The notes under the pieces: model-generated | What the model was told of the DNA's origin: nothing | Database searches by the model: none | What the model saw: the letters and a program-made list of their open reading frames with translations, nothing else | Translations under genes and position numbers: made by a program | NCBI RefSeq assembly: GCF_001665295.1 | Contig: NZ_LZSE01000105.1 | Coordinates: 62,001-126,000 of the forward strand | Length of the DNA stretch: 64,000 nt | From: Mycobacterium sp. 1554424.7 | GTDB lineage: Bacteria > Actinomycetota > Actinomycetes > Mycobacteriales > Mycobacteriaceae | Direction: 5' to 3' | Part shown: positions 17,331-25,642 of the stretch, one piece after another | Layout of the letters: each line of letters opens with the position of its first letter | How positions within the stretch are numbered: position 1 is the stretch's first letter

Positions 17331-17813
17331 TTACCCGGTGCGAATGTGAACCTCGCAGTTGAGCGACGCCTCGAGGGCGGTGTGGATCCGGCTTTCCGGA
17401 ACGCGATCAAGGTCGGCCTCGCGCAGGGTCACGTAGACGATGTCGAACCCCTCGTCGCCGGGGGTCCGGACGACCTCGCCGACGAGCCCGAACGCCGACA
17501 GCACGCCGTGCGCGTCGTCGTCGGTTCCCCGGCTGATGAACGTGACCACGCCGGGCACCGGCGCGGTGTTGAAACCGCCAAAAGCTCTGCCGCACAGCTC
17601 GACTCCGACGCGCTTGACGGCGTCGGCATCGTCGCCGGCGACGAGCAGCTCCACCTCACGGCGTCCAACCGGCATGGCCGACAAATTGTTCTCGACCACT
17701 TCCAAGCCCCGCTCGCCGGCAAGCCCGAGGAGTGCGGTCATGCCGTCGCCTAGCTGTTCAGCCGTGAGCGCACCGGCAGGGTCGACGTTGACTCGCACTA
17801 CCGCGGTTCGCAT
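17331..17813 (-). CDS. Conserved hypothetical protein
   Basis: 160-residue soluble protein, not assigned to a family that I recognise. It begins MRTAVVRVNVDP and alternates strands and helices (ELLVAGDDADAVKRVG, PGVVTFISRGTDDD, GFDIVYVTLREADL), suggesting an alpha/beta ferredoxin-like or ACT-like fold. Convergent with the hydrolase gene, leaving only five bases between, and divergent from the NuoF-like gene across 46 bases. The opposite strand is also open but gives a low-complexity shadow, so the minus frame is preferred. Function unknown. Confidence 0.6.
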   Translation of the reverse strand: MRTAVVRVNVDPAGALTAEQLGDGMTALLGLAGERGLEVVENNLSAMPVGRREVELLVAGDDADAVKRVGVELCGRAFGGFNTAPVPGVVTFISRGTDDDAHGVLSAFGLVGEVVRTPGDEGFDIVYVTLREADLDRVPESRIHTALEASLNCEVHIRTG

Positions 17814-17859
17814 GTGCGACAGACTAACCGCGACGACTATTTTAGCGGGGGGCTAGTCG

Positions 17860-19143
17860 ATGGATATCACCGTCACGACCTGGCCCGGCTGCCCGCCACG
17901 GCTGCTGGGCGATCCGCCGGTGCCCACGAGGGAAAACTACGCGGCCTACCTCGAACTCGGCGGCTATCGCCCGCTCGCCGACCCCGACGGCCTGCTCGGC
18001 GAAGTCGAACGCAGCGGGCTGCAGGGCCGCGGCGGCGCGGCCTTTCCGATGGCGGTGAAGCTGCGCGCGGTGCGTGACAACGGGCGCGCCGCGGGCGGCT
18101 CGGTCGTCGTCGCCAACGGAGAGGAGGGTGAACCCGCCTCGATCAAGGATCGGTGGCTGCTGCGGCACCGGCCGCACCTGGTCCTCGACGGGCTGCGGCT
18201 GGCCGCGGCGATGGTGACCGCCGACCGCGCCTACGTCTACCTGTCCGACGCGGATTCGGCCCGCAGCGTGCAGACCGCCCTCGCGGAGCACGCGGTCGGC
18301 GACGTCGCGATCGAGGTGGTCAACGTCGCGCCGGGGTACATCGCCGGCGAGGAAACCGCGGTCACCCGCGCGATCAACGGGGGACCGGTCAAGCCAACGG
18401 ACAAGCCGCCGCGGCCATTTCAGCAGGGCGTCGGCGGGCGACCCACCCTGGTGAGCAACGTGGAGACCCTGGCCAACCTGCCCTACCTGCAGCGGCGGGG
18501 CGCGGCGGAGTTCCGCTCGCTGGGCACGCCGTCCTCGCCCGGCACCTTCCTGGTGACCCTGACCGGCGGCGGCCGGCCCCCGGGCCTCTACGAGGTCCCG
18601 CACGGCCTGCCGTTCGCCGATCTGCTTGCCCTGCACGGTGTTTCGCCCGAGAGCGTGCGGGGCGCGCTGCTGGGCGGCTACTTCGCCGGGCTGCTCGACC
18701 GAAGCGTGCTGGACACCACGCTGGACCACGAGACGTTCCGTGGCCTCGGCAGTGGGCTGGGCTGCGGGGCGATCGCGGTGATCGCCGACGACGACTGCCC
18801 GGTGGCGGTCGCCGCGTCGGTGCTGGCCTATTTCGACCGCGAAAACGCCGGCCAATGCGGTTCGTGCTTCAACGGCACCGCCGCGATGGCCGCCGCCGCC
18901 GGGGCGCTGCGCGACGGCGCCGCCACCCCCGAGGACCTCGACCGGCTGCGCCGCTGGTCGGTGACGCTGCGCGGCCGCGGAGCCTGCGCCACGCTGGACG
19001 CCGCGACCAACGTGGCCGCCAGTATGCTCGACCAGTTCCCGCAGGCGGTGGCGGCGCATCTCGACGGCGCGTGTGAACCGTGCCGCGCCAACGTGTTCAG
19101 CGCCGGGCGCCCCTACGAGGTGGAGGCGGTGATCTACGCGTGA
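17860..19143 (+). CDS. NuoF-like NADH:acceptor flavoprotein
   Basis: 427-residue homologue of the 51-kDa NADH-binding subunit of complex I and related diaphorases. The NADH/FMN motif GLQGRGGAAFP is at 54-64, ANGEEGEPASIKDR follows at 85-98, VAPGYIAGEETA at 156-167, an SLBB-like segment near 229-275, and the iron-sulfur region at 330-408. The cluster motif reads CGSCFNG (Cys333, Cys336, then Gly339), with a later Cys376; the usual C-x2-C-x2-C third cysteine is absent. It overlaps the next ferredoxin gene by four bases. No other Nuo subunits are near. The likely job is NADH-dependent reduction of the adjacent ferredoxin for P450 or Rieske enzymes (inference). Confidence 0.85.
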   Translation: MDITVTTWPGCPPRLLGDPPVPTRENYAAYLELGGYRPLADPDGLLGEVERSGLQGRGGAAFPMAVKLRAVRDNGRAAGGSVVVANGEEGEPASIKDRWLLRHRPHLVLDGLRLAAAMVTADRAYVYLSDADSARSVQTALAEHAVGDVAIEVVNVAPGYIAGEETAVTRAINGGPVKPTDKPPRPFQQGVGGRPTLVSNVETLANLPYLQRRGAAEFRSLGTPSSPGTFLVTLTGGGRPPGLYEVPHGLPFADLLALHGVSPESVRGALLGGYFAGLLDRSVLDTTLDHETFRGLGSGLGCGAIAVIADDDCPVAVAASVLAYFDRENAGQCGSCFNGTAAMAAAAGALRDGAATPEDLDRLRRWSVTLRGRGACATLDAATNVAASMLDQFPQAVAAHLDGACEPCRANVFSAGRPYEVEAVIYA

Positions 19144-19448
19144 GCGGGGACATGAGAATCCATCTGGACCGCACCCTGTGTGACGGCTTCGGGATCTGCG
19201 CCAAGCACGCGCCCGAATACTTCTCGCTCGACGACTGGGGATACGCGTGCCTGATCGGGGACGGCACGGTGCCCGAGGCCGACCGGGACGCGGTCATGCG
19301 CGCTCTGATGGATTGCCCCGTGCACGCCATCATGGAAATGGACGAACGCCGACCGGATGACGTGCCACCGCAGCCGAGCACCGACGAGGACCCCGCCGCA
19401 CACGTCAACACCGAGGCGAACGAAGCCGAGTGGGGTTTCACGCGTTGA
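19140..19448 (+). CDS. Single-cluster ferredoxin (P450-type, C-x5-C...CP)
   Basis: 102-residue ferredoxin with cluster motif LCDGFGIC followed 40-50 residues later by DCPVHAI, that is CXX?XXC(X)nCP with Phe at the variable position. The variable residue is non-Cys, so a [3Fe-4S] cluster or an unusual [4Fe-4S] cluster is expected. An acidic, proline-containing C-terminal tail of about 30 residues extends beyond the normal 65-residue size. GTG at 19140 overlaps the NuoF-like stop (GTGA); an ATG at 19152 is the alternative. Such ferredoxins carry electrons to mycobacterial P450s, and the coupling to NuoF-like protein suggests its reductase. Confidence 0.87.
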   Translation: MSGDMRIHLDRTLCDGFGICAKHAPEYFSLDDWGYACLIGDGTVPEADRDAVMRALMDCPVHAIMEMDERRPDDVPPQPSTDEDPAAHVNTEANEAEWGFTR

Positions 19449-19528
19449 CGGGACGCCTGGTTATGGACGATTCGAAAGCATAAGCTGAAGCCGTCCAACG
19501 TCGCGATGGTCCCTTTGGGAGGCCTGCC

Positions 19529-19846
19529 ATGAGGTGGTTTGGTCGTCGTTTGGCCGCCTTTGTCGCGGTGGCGTTCGTGTCAATGGCGGCCGCGGTCGCG
19601 ACGGCAGGAGTCAGCTCGGCGGACTGCGGCTCCAACATGTCGTGGAATTGGGCGACCGGGGTGTGCAGCCCACCGCCGCCCCCGCCACCGTGGTACACGC
19701 CGCCGCCGCCATATGCGCCATTGTTTGCGCCGCCGGATGTGCCGCCGCCCCCACCAAAGCCGTGGTGGGCGCCGCAGGCGCCGGTGTGGAGTAACGGCTT
19801 TCAACATTGGGGCGTTGTCATAGGCAACGCCTGGATCCCGATCTGA
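19529..19846 (+). CDS. Small secreted proline-rich protein
   Basis: 105-residue exported protein. A Sec signal peptide spans about residues 1-32 (MRWFGRRLAAFVAVAF, cleavage near SSADCGSN). The mature part has a Cys-x-Trp-rich start (SNMSWNWATGVCSPP) and a proline-rich middle with runs of five to seven prolines, ending in a Trp-rich tail. Small proteins of this kind are common in mycobacteria and are not enzymes; function is unknown. GGGAGG lies eight bases upstream of the ATG. It stands alone between the ferredoxin and the DUF35-thiolase gene. Confidence 0.82.
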   Translation: MRWFGRRLAAFVAVAFVSMAAAVATAGVSSADCGSNMSWNWATGVCSPPPPPPPWYTPPPPYAPLFAPPDVPPPPPKPWWAPQAPVWSNGFQHWGVVIGNAWIPI

Positions 19847-19972
19847 CGGCGAGATCCCGGGCTCGAGACGGCCCATGCTGCCTGCGTCGCACCCGTGGGT
19901 GATAACGTAATTCTCCGATTCGTATAACGGGCCTACCGTGTTTTAGCGGGCCGTTTCGACTCCGGAGGTGAC

Positions 19973-21628
19973 GTGTCAGCAGCACCGGGACGCCCCCTGC
20001 CCCTCGTCACGCAGGAAAATGAGTTTTTTTGGACTTCAGGCGTCGACGGCACGCTGCGGCTGCAGGAATGTAGGGCGTGCGAATCGCTGATCCATCCGCC
20101 GGCGCCGGTGTGCCGTTACTGCCGATCGCGTGACATCGGTGTGCGCGCCGTCTCCGGCCGCGCGACCCTTGCCGGGTTCACCATCAACGAGCGGTTCAGC
20201 CTGCCCGGACTGGTAGCGCCCTACGTGATCGCGCAGGTGGCGATCGCGGAAGACCCGCGCGTCCGGTTGACCACCAACATCGTCGAGTGCGATTTCGATC
20301 GGCTCGAGCTCGGTCAGCAGGTGGAGGTCGTCTTCGAGCAGGTTGAGGACGTGTGGTTTCCGCTGTTCCGGCCGGTTCCCGGTGCCGAGCCCGCAGCCCT
20401 ACCGTCCGACGAGATCGCGCCCGAACGGGTCGGCGACCACGTGCAACCGATGCTGACGGCGGAGAAGTTCGAAGACAAGGTCGCCCTCACCGGGATCGGC
20501 ATGTCGCCGATCGGCCGCCGCTTGATGCAGCTGCCGCTGTCGCTCACCGTTCAGGCCTGCGAGGCGGCGATCGCCGACGCCGGCCTGACGTTCGCCGACA
20601 TCGACGGCCTCTCGACCTACCCCGGCGCGATCAATGTCGGCGGATTCGGAGAAGGTGGGGTCACCGCGCTGGAGGCCGCGCTGGGCATTCGGCCGACGTG
20701 GCACAACGGCGCCATGGAGACGTTCGGCCCGGGCGGCTCGGTGATCGCCGCGATGCTCGCAGTCGCCTGCGGCCTGGCGCGTCACGTGCTGTGCTTCCGG
20801 ACCCTGTGGGAAGCCACCCACGGCGAGCTGATGAAGCAGGGCAAGATCGCACCCTCGATGGGCCGAATGTCGGGTTGGCAGATGCCATTCGGCGCCACCT
20901 CGGCCGCCCACACACTCGCGATGAACGCGCAGCGGCACTTCCATCGTTACGGCACAACGAAAGAGACGCTGGGCTGGATCGCGCTGAACCAGCGCTCCAA
21001 CGCCGAACTGAATCCGACCGCGGTGTATCGCTCCCCGATGACGATGGACGACTATCTCAACGCGCGGCCCATCACCACGCCGTTCGGGCTCTACGACTGC
21101 GACGTGCCGTGCGACGGCGCGATCGCGGTCATCGTCTCCGCCGTCGACGCCGCCCGCGACCTGCCCAAGCCGCCCGTTCTGGTCGAGGCGGTCGGGACGC
21201 AGATCATCGAGCGAATCGACTGGGACCAAAGCACTCTCACCCACGAGCCGCAGGTGCTGGGCCAGGCCGCGCACGTGTGGACCCGCACCTCGCTGCGACC
21301 CACCGATGTCGACGTCGCCGAGCTGTACGACGGTTTCACGATGAACTGCCTGTCGTGGATCGAGGCGCTGGGATTCTGCGGGATCGGTGAGGCCAAGGAA
21401 TTCCTCGACGGCGGCAAGAACATCGCCCGTGACGGCCTGCTGCCGCTCAACACGCACGGCGGGCAGCTGTCGCACGGCCGCACCCACGGCATGGGTCTGC
21501 TGCACGAAGCGGTCAGCCAGCTGCGTGGCGAGGCCGGCGACCGGCAGGTCGCCGGCGCCCGCGTCGGCGTGGTCAGCAGCGGCGGCCTCACGCCCAGCGG
21601 CGTCCTCCTGCTGCGGGCCGACACATGA
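19973..21628 (+). CDS. DUF35 (zinc ribbon/OB-fold)-thiolase-like fusion protein
   Basis: 551-residue two-domain protein. The N-terminal part (about 10-130) is a DUF35 domain: a rubredoxin-like zinc ribbon with CRACESL and CRYCRS, then an OB-fold. The C-terminal part (about 155-551) is a thiolase-fold lipid-transfer protein like Ltp2, with VALTGIGMSPIG, a GPGGSVIAAML region and the C-terminal NTHGGQLSHGRTHGMG. In steroid side-chain degradation, Ltp2 and a separate DUF35 domain together form a retro-aldolase; here both are in one chain. A CoA-linked retro-aldol or thiolytic step is therefore likely (inference). GTG at 19973 follows GGAGGTGAC, an excellent RBS. It overlaps the next gene by four bases. 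Confidence 0.85.
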   Translation: MSAAPGRPLPLVTQENEFFWTSGVDGTLRLQECRACESLIHPPAPVCRYCRSRDIGVRAVSGRATLAGFTINERFSLPGLVAPYVIAQVAIAEDPRVRLTTNIVECDFDRLELGQQVEVVFEQVEDVWFPLFRPVPGAEPAALPSDEIAPERVGDHVQPMLTAEKFEDKVALTGIGMSPIGRRLMQLPLSLTVQACEAAIADAGLTFADIDGLSTYPGAINVGGFGEGGVTALEAALGIRPTWHNGAMETFGPGGSVIAAMLAVACGLARHVLCFRTLWEATHGELMKQGKIAPSMGRMSGWQMPFGATSAAHTLAMNAQRHFHRYGTTKETLGWIALNQRSNAELNPTAVYRSPMTMDDYLNARPITTPFGLYDCDVPCDGAIAVIVSAVDAARDLPKPPVLVEAVGTQIIERIDWDQSTLTHEPQVLGQAAHVWTRTSLRPTDVDVAELYDGFTMNCLSWIEALGFCGIGEAKEFLDGGKNIARDGLLPLNTHGGQLSHGRTHGMGLLHEAVSQLRGEAGDRQVAGARVGVVSSGGLTPSGVLLLRADT

Positions 21629-22509
21629 CCCCGCGCCCCCGGCTGGTGATCGTCGACGGCGTGCCGATGTCGGCGTTGGTCGCCGAAGCGCCCGAGCCCA
21701 AGGCCGTGATCGTGGCCATCCATGGCGGCGGCACCACCGCGCTGTATTTCGACTGCCCGGGTCACCAGTCCTACTCCCTGCTACGGTCCGGCGCCGCAGC
21801 GGGTTTCACGGTGGTGGCGCTCGACCGGCCCGGCTACGGCAGCTCGGCGCCCTATCCGGAGGCGATGGTCCTCGGTGAGCAGCGCGTCAACCTCGCATAC
21901 GGGGCCATCGACCGCATCCTCGGCGAACGACCGAGCGGCGCCGGACTGTTCCTGTGGGGCCATTCCGGCGGGTGTGAACTGGTGCTGCGCATGGCCGCCG
22001 ACGAGCGTGGCGGCGATCTGCTCGGCGTCGAATTGGCGGGCACCGGCCGGCATTGGCACCCCGCGGCCCGCGAGCTGCTCAAGACGGCGACCCGGCAAAG
22101 CCGCCCGACCGGCATGCGCGAGCTGCTGTGGAGCCCCGAGGAGCTGTATCCGGCCGAGATCCTCACCGGGGTAACGGTTTCCCCGTCGGCACCCGCCTAC
22201 GAGGACCAGGCGGTCTCGGACTGGGCCCGCCAAACCTTCCCGGAACTCGCGCCCGCCGTGCGCGTCCCGGTGCACTTCAGCATCGCCGAGCACGAAAAGG
22301 TCTGGCAATCCGACGATTCGGCGGTGACCGAGATCTTCGCCCTGTTTTCCGCCGCGCCACGGTTCGTCGTCCTCCGGCAGCCGGGCGCCGGGCACAACAT
22401 CAGCCTCGGCCACACCGCGGCCGACTACCACTCGAAAGTCCTTGCCTTTGTGCAGGAATGCGTGGCTGCGCGTTCGGCGGAAACAGAATCGGATCTGGAG
22501 GCCGGGTGA
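21625..22509 (+). CDS. Alpha/beta hydrolase
   Basis: 294-residue hydrolase. HGGGTTA (34-40) is the oxyanion loop, GHSGGCELV carries the nucleophile Ser114, and the late GAGHNISLG holds the catalytic His near 264. It overlaps both neighbours by four bases (start with the DUF35-thiolase stop, stop with the following dehydrogenase), so the four genes from 19973 to 24129 form one coupled operon. A thioesterase or ester-cleaving step on the product of the aldolase-like enzyme would fit but is not shown. Confidence 0.83.
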   Translation: MTPRPRLVIVDGVPMSALVAEAPEPKAVIVAIHGGGTTALYFDCPGHQSYSLLRSGAAAGFTVVALDRPGYGSSAPYPEAMVLGEQRVNLAYGAIDRILGERPSGAGLFLWGHSGGCELVLRMAADERGGDLLGVELAGTGRHWHPAARELLKTATRQSRPTGMRELLWSPEELYPAEILTGVTVSPSAPAYEDQAVSDWARQTFPELAPAVRVPVHFSIAEHEKVWQSDDSAVTEIFALFSAAPRFVVLRQPGAGHNISLGHTAADYHSKVLAFVQECVAARSAETESDLEAG

Positions 22510-23321
22510 AGGTCGGATTCATCGGGCTGGGCAGTCAGGGTGGCCCCATGGCGCGCCGGATCGTCGAGGGCGGCTACGAGACGAGGCTGTGGGCGCGCAG
22601 GCCCGCGTCGCTCGAGCCGTTCGCAGATACCCCGGCCATCCTCGCTTCGTCGCCGGCCGATCTCGCGGCGGCGAGCGATCTGGTCTGCCTCTGTGTCGTC
22701 GGCGACGCCGACGTCGAGGAACTCACCGGCGGCGAGGACGGGCTGCTGGCGGCGATGCACCCAGGCGGCGTCATCGCGATACACAGCACGGTGCATCCCG
22801 ACACCTGCCGCGAGCTCGCGAAAAAGGCTGAGGCTCACGGCGTTTCGGTGATCGACGCGCCGGTCAGCGGCGGCGGTACGGCCGCGTCGGAGGGCCGGCT
22901 CCTGGTGATGGTCGGCGGCGACGCCGAGGTGGTCGAGCGGTGCCGTCCGGTCTTCGAAACCTACGCCGACCCCGTCGTTCACCTCGGCGACCTGGGGTCG
23001 GGGCAAACCACCAAGCTGCTCAACAACCTGTTGTTCACCGCCAACCTGGGCACGGCGGCCGCCACGCTGTCGCTGGCCAACGAGCTCGGCGTCGCTCCGG
23101 ATCGGCTCGTCGAAGTCGTCTCGCGCGGCAGCGCAAACAGCTTCGCGCTCAACGCTCTTGGCGGGGCCGGCGGCCTGGACCGCCTGGCCGGCCTGGCCGG
23201 GGCGCTGCTGCAGAAGGATGTCCGGTTGATCGTCGAACTCGCCGAGCGGGCCGCGGCCGCCGGGGGCGCGGTGTTGGACGCGGCCGACGCCACCCTGTGC
23301 CTGATGGGCCACCCCCGATGA
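22506..23321 (+). CDS. NAD(P)-dependent oxidoreductase, 3-hydroxyisobutyrate dehydrogenase family
   Basis: 271-residue beta-hydroxyacid dehydrogenase. The Rossmann motif GFIGLGSQGGPMARR lies at residues 4-18, DAPVSGGGTAASEG in the middle binds substrate, and TTKLLNN contains the catalytic Lys. GTG at 22506 overlaps the hydrolase stop by four bases. It is followed after seven bases by a second member of the same family. Two adjacent paralogues may oxidise successive hydroxyl groups or form a mixed oligomer; which is unknown. Confidence 0.85.
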   Translation: MKVGFIGLGSQGGPMARRIVEGGYETRLWARRPASLEPFADTPAILASSPADLAAASDLVCLCVVGDADVEELTGGEDGLLAAMHPGGVIAIHSTVHPDTCRELAKKAEAHGVSVIDAPVSGGGTAASEGRLLVMVGGDAEVVERCRPVFETYADPVVHLGDLGSGQTTKLLNNLLFTANLGTAAATLSLANELGVAPDRLVEVVSRGSANSFALNALGGAGGLDRLAGLAGALLQKDVRLIVELAERAAAAGGAVLDAADATLCLMGHPR

Positions 23322-23328
23322 GGGCCCG

Positions 23329-24129
23329 GTGAGAGTCGGCTTCATCGGCGCGGGCCGCATGGGGCGCCCCATGGTGGTCCGTCTCGTCGACGCCGGCCAC
23401 GACGTCCGGGCCCTGGGCCGCACGGACGAACGGCGCCGCGATCTCGCGTGGCTCGGCGCCCAGGCGGTGCGCGACGTGGGCGAGCTGGTTCCGTGGGCCG
23501 ACGTCGTGGTGGTCTGCGTGTTCACCGACGAACAGGTGCGTCAGCTCTGCGTGGACGGCGCGCTGCTTGCCACGATGCGGCCGGGCTCGACCCTGGTGGT
23601 GCACACCACCGCCAGCCCGAAAACAATCGAGGACATTGCCGCCCGGGCCGGGGATGTCGGCCTGGTCGACGCCGCGGTGAGCGGCGGCCCGCACGACATC
23701 GTCGCGGGCGCGCTGACGCTGTTCGTGGGAGGCGCCGGCGACACCGTGGATCGAGTGCGAAGCGTGCTGGGCTGCTACGGCGATCCGGTCCTGCACGTCG
23801 GGCCGGTCGGCGCCGGGCAAAAGGTGAAGCTGGTCAACAACGCACTGTTCGCCGCCCATATCGGGCTGCTCGCGGAGTCCGTCCGGCTGGGCGAAGCCCT
23901 GGGCGTCCCGGAATCGACGCTGCTAGGGGCCCTGTCCCATGGCAGCGCCACCAGCCGGGTGCTGGACATCGTCGCCGCGCGGGGCTCCGTCGGCTCGTTC
24001 GTCGAGGTAGCGGGAGAATTCGTCGGCAAAGACGTTGCCGTGGTGCGCGGTATCGCTGCGGAGCTGGGCGGGAACCTGGGCGCGCTGGACCAGGTCATCA
24101 AGGTCATCGAGGTCGGCGGGAAGGTCTGA
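23329..24129 (+). CDS. NAD(P)-dependent oxidoreductase, 3-hydroxyisobutyrate dehydrogenase family
   Basis: 266-residue paralogue of the preceding gene. GFIGAGRMGRPMVVRL is the nucleotide-binding motif, DAAVSGGPHDIVAG the substrate loop, and KVKLVNNALFAAH carries the catalytic Lys. The GTG start at 23329 comes seven bases after the previous stop. It closes the operon that starts with the DUF35-thiolase fusion. The P450 gene follows after about 100 bases that hold an inverted repeat, so it likely has its own promoter. Confidence 0.85.
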   Translation: MRVGFIGAGRMGRPMVVRLVDAGHDVRALGRTDERRRDLAWLGAQAVRDVGELVPWADVVVVCVFTDEQVRQLCVDGALLATMRPGSTLVVHTTASPKTIEDIAARAGDVGLVDAAVSGGPHDIVAGALTLFVGGAGDTVDRVRSVLGCYGDPVLHVGPVGAGQKVKLVNNALFAAHIGLLAESVRLGEALGVPESTLLGALSHGSATSRVLDIVAARGSVGSFVEVAGEFVGKDVAVVRGIAAELGGNLGALDQVIKVIEVGGKV

Positions 24130-24179
24130 CACGGTGGTGTTTTGGTCTTTCCGCTGCGTCACGAAAGCGCTACCGTTAG

Positions 24180-24207
24180 CGTTACAGTCAGGCAATCCGC
24201 TGTAACG
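24180..24207. promoter_or_regulatory. Inverted repeat CGTTACAG-N12-CTGTAACG upstream of a P450 gene
   Basis: Perfect 8+8 inverted repeat with 12 bases between, ending 27 bases before the P450 start codon at 24235. The position and symmetry suggest a dimeric repressor or activator site. I do not see a second copy in the window, and the regulator is unknown. Confidence 0.55.
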
Positions 24208-24234
24208 GTTCAGCCCGCCGATGAGGAGCATGTA

Positions 24235-25440
24235 GTGACCAAGCCCAAGGTCGTCTTCGATCCGTTCTCCGAGGAGTTCTTCAACAATCCGTTCGACATC
24301 TATCGACGGATGCGCGAGGACGCGCCGCTGTACTACGACGAAAAAGAGGACTTCTACGCGCTGACCCGCCACGAAGACGTCGCGCCCGCGTTCAAGGACT
24401 TCGAGACGTATTCCTCCGCGCGCGGCTGCGACCTGGCGATGGTGCGGAAAGGGATCTCCCCCGAACAGAAGTCGATCATCTTCATGGACCCACCCGAGCA
24501 CCGCCACATGCGCAGCCTGCTCAACAAGGCATTCACCCCGCGGGCCATTCAGTCGCAGGTCGAAACGATCATCGAGGTGATCGAGAAGTACCTGGGCGCC
24601 GCGGACCCCGACAACTTCGACGTCGTGCAGGACTTCTCCGGGCCTTTCCCGGTGGAGGTCATCACCCGGATGGCCGGAGTTCCGGAGGAATACCGCCAAC
24701 AGGTGCGCCACTGGATCGACACCAGCCTGCATCACGAACCCGGGCAGATCGAGATCAGCGAAGCCGGGATGCAGGCGAACATCGATACCGCGATGTACTA
24801 CTTCGGCCTCATCCAGGAGCGGCGCGCGGAACCGCAGGACGACATGATCAGCCGGCTGATCGCGGCCGAGATCCCCGGTGAGAACGGTCAGCCCCGCAAG
24901 CTCGACGACATCGAGATCACCGGCTTCGCGACGCTTTTGGGCGGCGCGGGCGCCGAGACCGTCACCAAGTTGCTCGGCAACGCCGCGGTGATATTCGCCA
25001 ATCACCCCGACCAGTGGCAGAAGCTCCAGGACGACCGCAGCAAGATTCCCGGGGCGGTGGAAGAGCTGCTGCGCTACGAGGGGCCGGTCCAGTACAACGT
25101 CCGCTACACCCTCAAGGAGGCGCACGTCGGCGGCGGCGTGATCCCGGCGGGCAAACCGGTGTTCCTGTGCGGCGCAGCCGCGAACCGTGACCCGGAGGCC
25201 TTTACCGACGCCGACACCTTCGACATCGAGCGCGACCAGACCGAGGCGCAGCATCTCGGTCTCGGCTACGGGATCCACAGCTGCCTCGGTGCGGCGCTGG
25301 CCCGCCTGGAAAGCCGGCTCGCACTGGAGCGGCTCCTCGACTTCATGCCGCGCTACGAGGTGGATTGGGCAGGCTGCACGCGGGTGAACATGCAGAACGT
25401 CGCCGGCTGGAAGAATGTACCCGTGAAGATACTTCGGTAA
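24235..25440 (+). CDS. Cytochrome P450
   Basis: 401-residue soluble bacterial P450. The I-helix oxygen-activation motif is GGAGAETV, the K-helix ExxR is in EELLRYEGP, and the heme ligand is the Cys of LGYGIHSCLG near residue 348. The Phe that normally lies seven residues before the Cys is Leu here. GTG at 24235 is chosen because it directly follows AGGAGCATGTA. A ferredoxin gene follows after four bases, so the pair is a natural P450-electron donor unit. The CYP family is not assigned; the general look fits steroid/terpenoid hydroxylases, substrate unknown. Confidence 0.9.
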   Translation: MTKPKVVFDPFSEEFFNNPFDIYRRMREDAPLYYDEKEDFYALTRHEDVAPAFKDFETYSSARGCDLAMVRKGISPEQKSIIFMDPPEHRHMRSLLNKAFTPRAIQSQVETIIEVIEKYLGAADPDNFDVVQDFSGPFPVEVITRMAGVPEEYRQQVRHWIDTSLHHEPGQIEISEAGMQANIDTAMYYFGLIQERRAEPQDDMISRLIAAEIPGENGQPRKLDDIEITGFATLLGGAGAETVTKLLGNAAVIFANHPDQWQKLQDDRSKIPGAVEELLRYEGPVQYNVRYTLKEAHVGGGVIPAGKPVFLCGAAANRDPEAFTDADTFDIERDQTEAQHLGLGYGIHSCLGAALARLESRLALERLLDFMPRYEVDWAGCTRVNMQNVAGWKNVPVKILR

Positions 25441-25444
25441 GGGG

Positions 25445-25642
25445 ATGGCGATGAAGATCGAAGTCGACTGGGGTCTCTGCGAAAGCAACGGCGTCTGTAT
25501 GGGCATCAATCCCGAGGTCTTTCACCTCGGCGACGACGACATGCTGACCGTGTTGCAGGAGGAAGTCACCCCGGAGATCGAATCGGACGTGCGCGAGGCC
25601 GTCCGTCAGTGCCCCCGGCAGGCGATCTCGATCAAGGAGTAG
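25445..25642 (+). CDS. Single-cluster ferredoxin for P450
   Basis: 65-residue ferredoxin with motif LCESNGVC and later QCPRQAI, that is CXX?XXC(X)nCP with Asn at the variable position. A PEVFHLGDDD stretch between the cysteines is typical of this family. It starts four bases after the P450 stop and probably donates electrons to it. The 3' end overlaps the convergent DUF1330 gene by 11 bases. Confidence 0.9.
   Translation: MAMKIEVDWGLCESNGVCMGINPEVFHLGDDDMLTVLQEEVTPEIESDVREAVRQCPRQAISIKE

Noticed and set aside
17325-17753. Plus-strand frame opposite the hypothetical gene at 17331-17813
   Set aside because: It reads as a low-complexity shadow; the minus-strand frame gives a more protein-like sequence.
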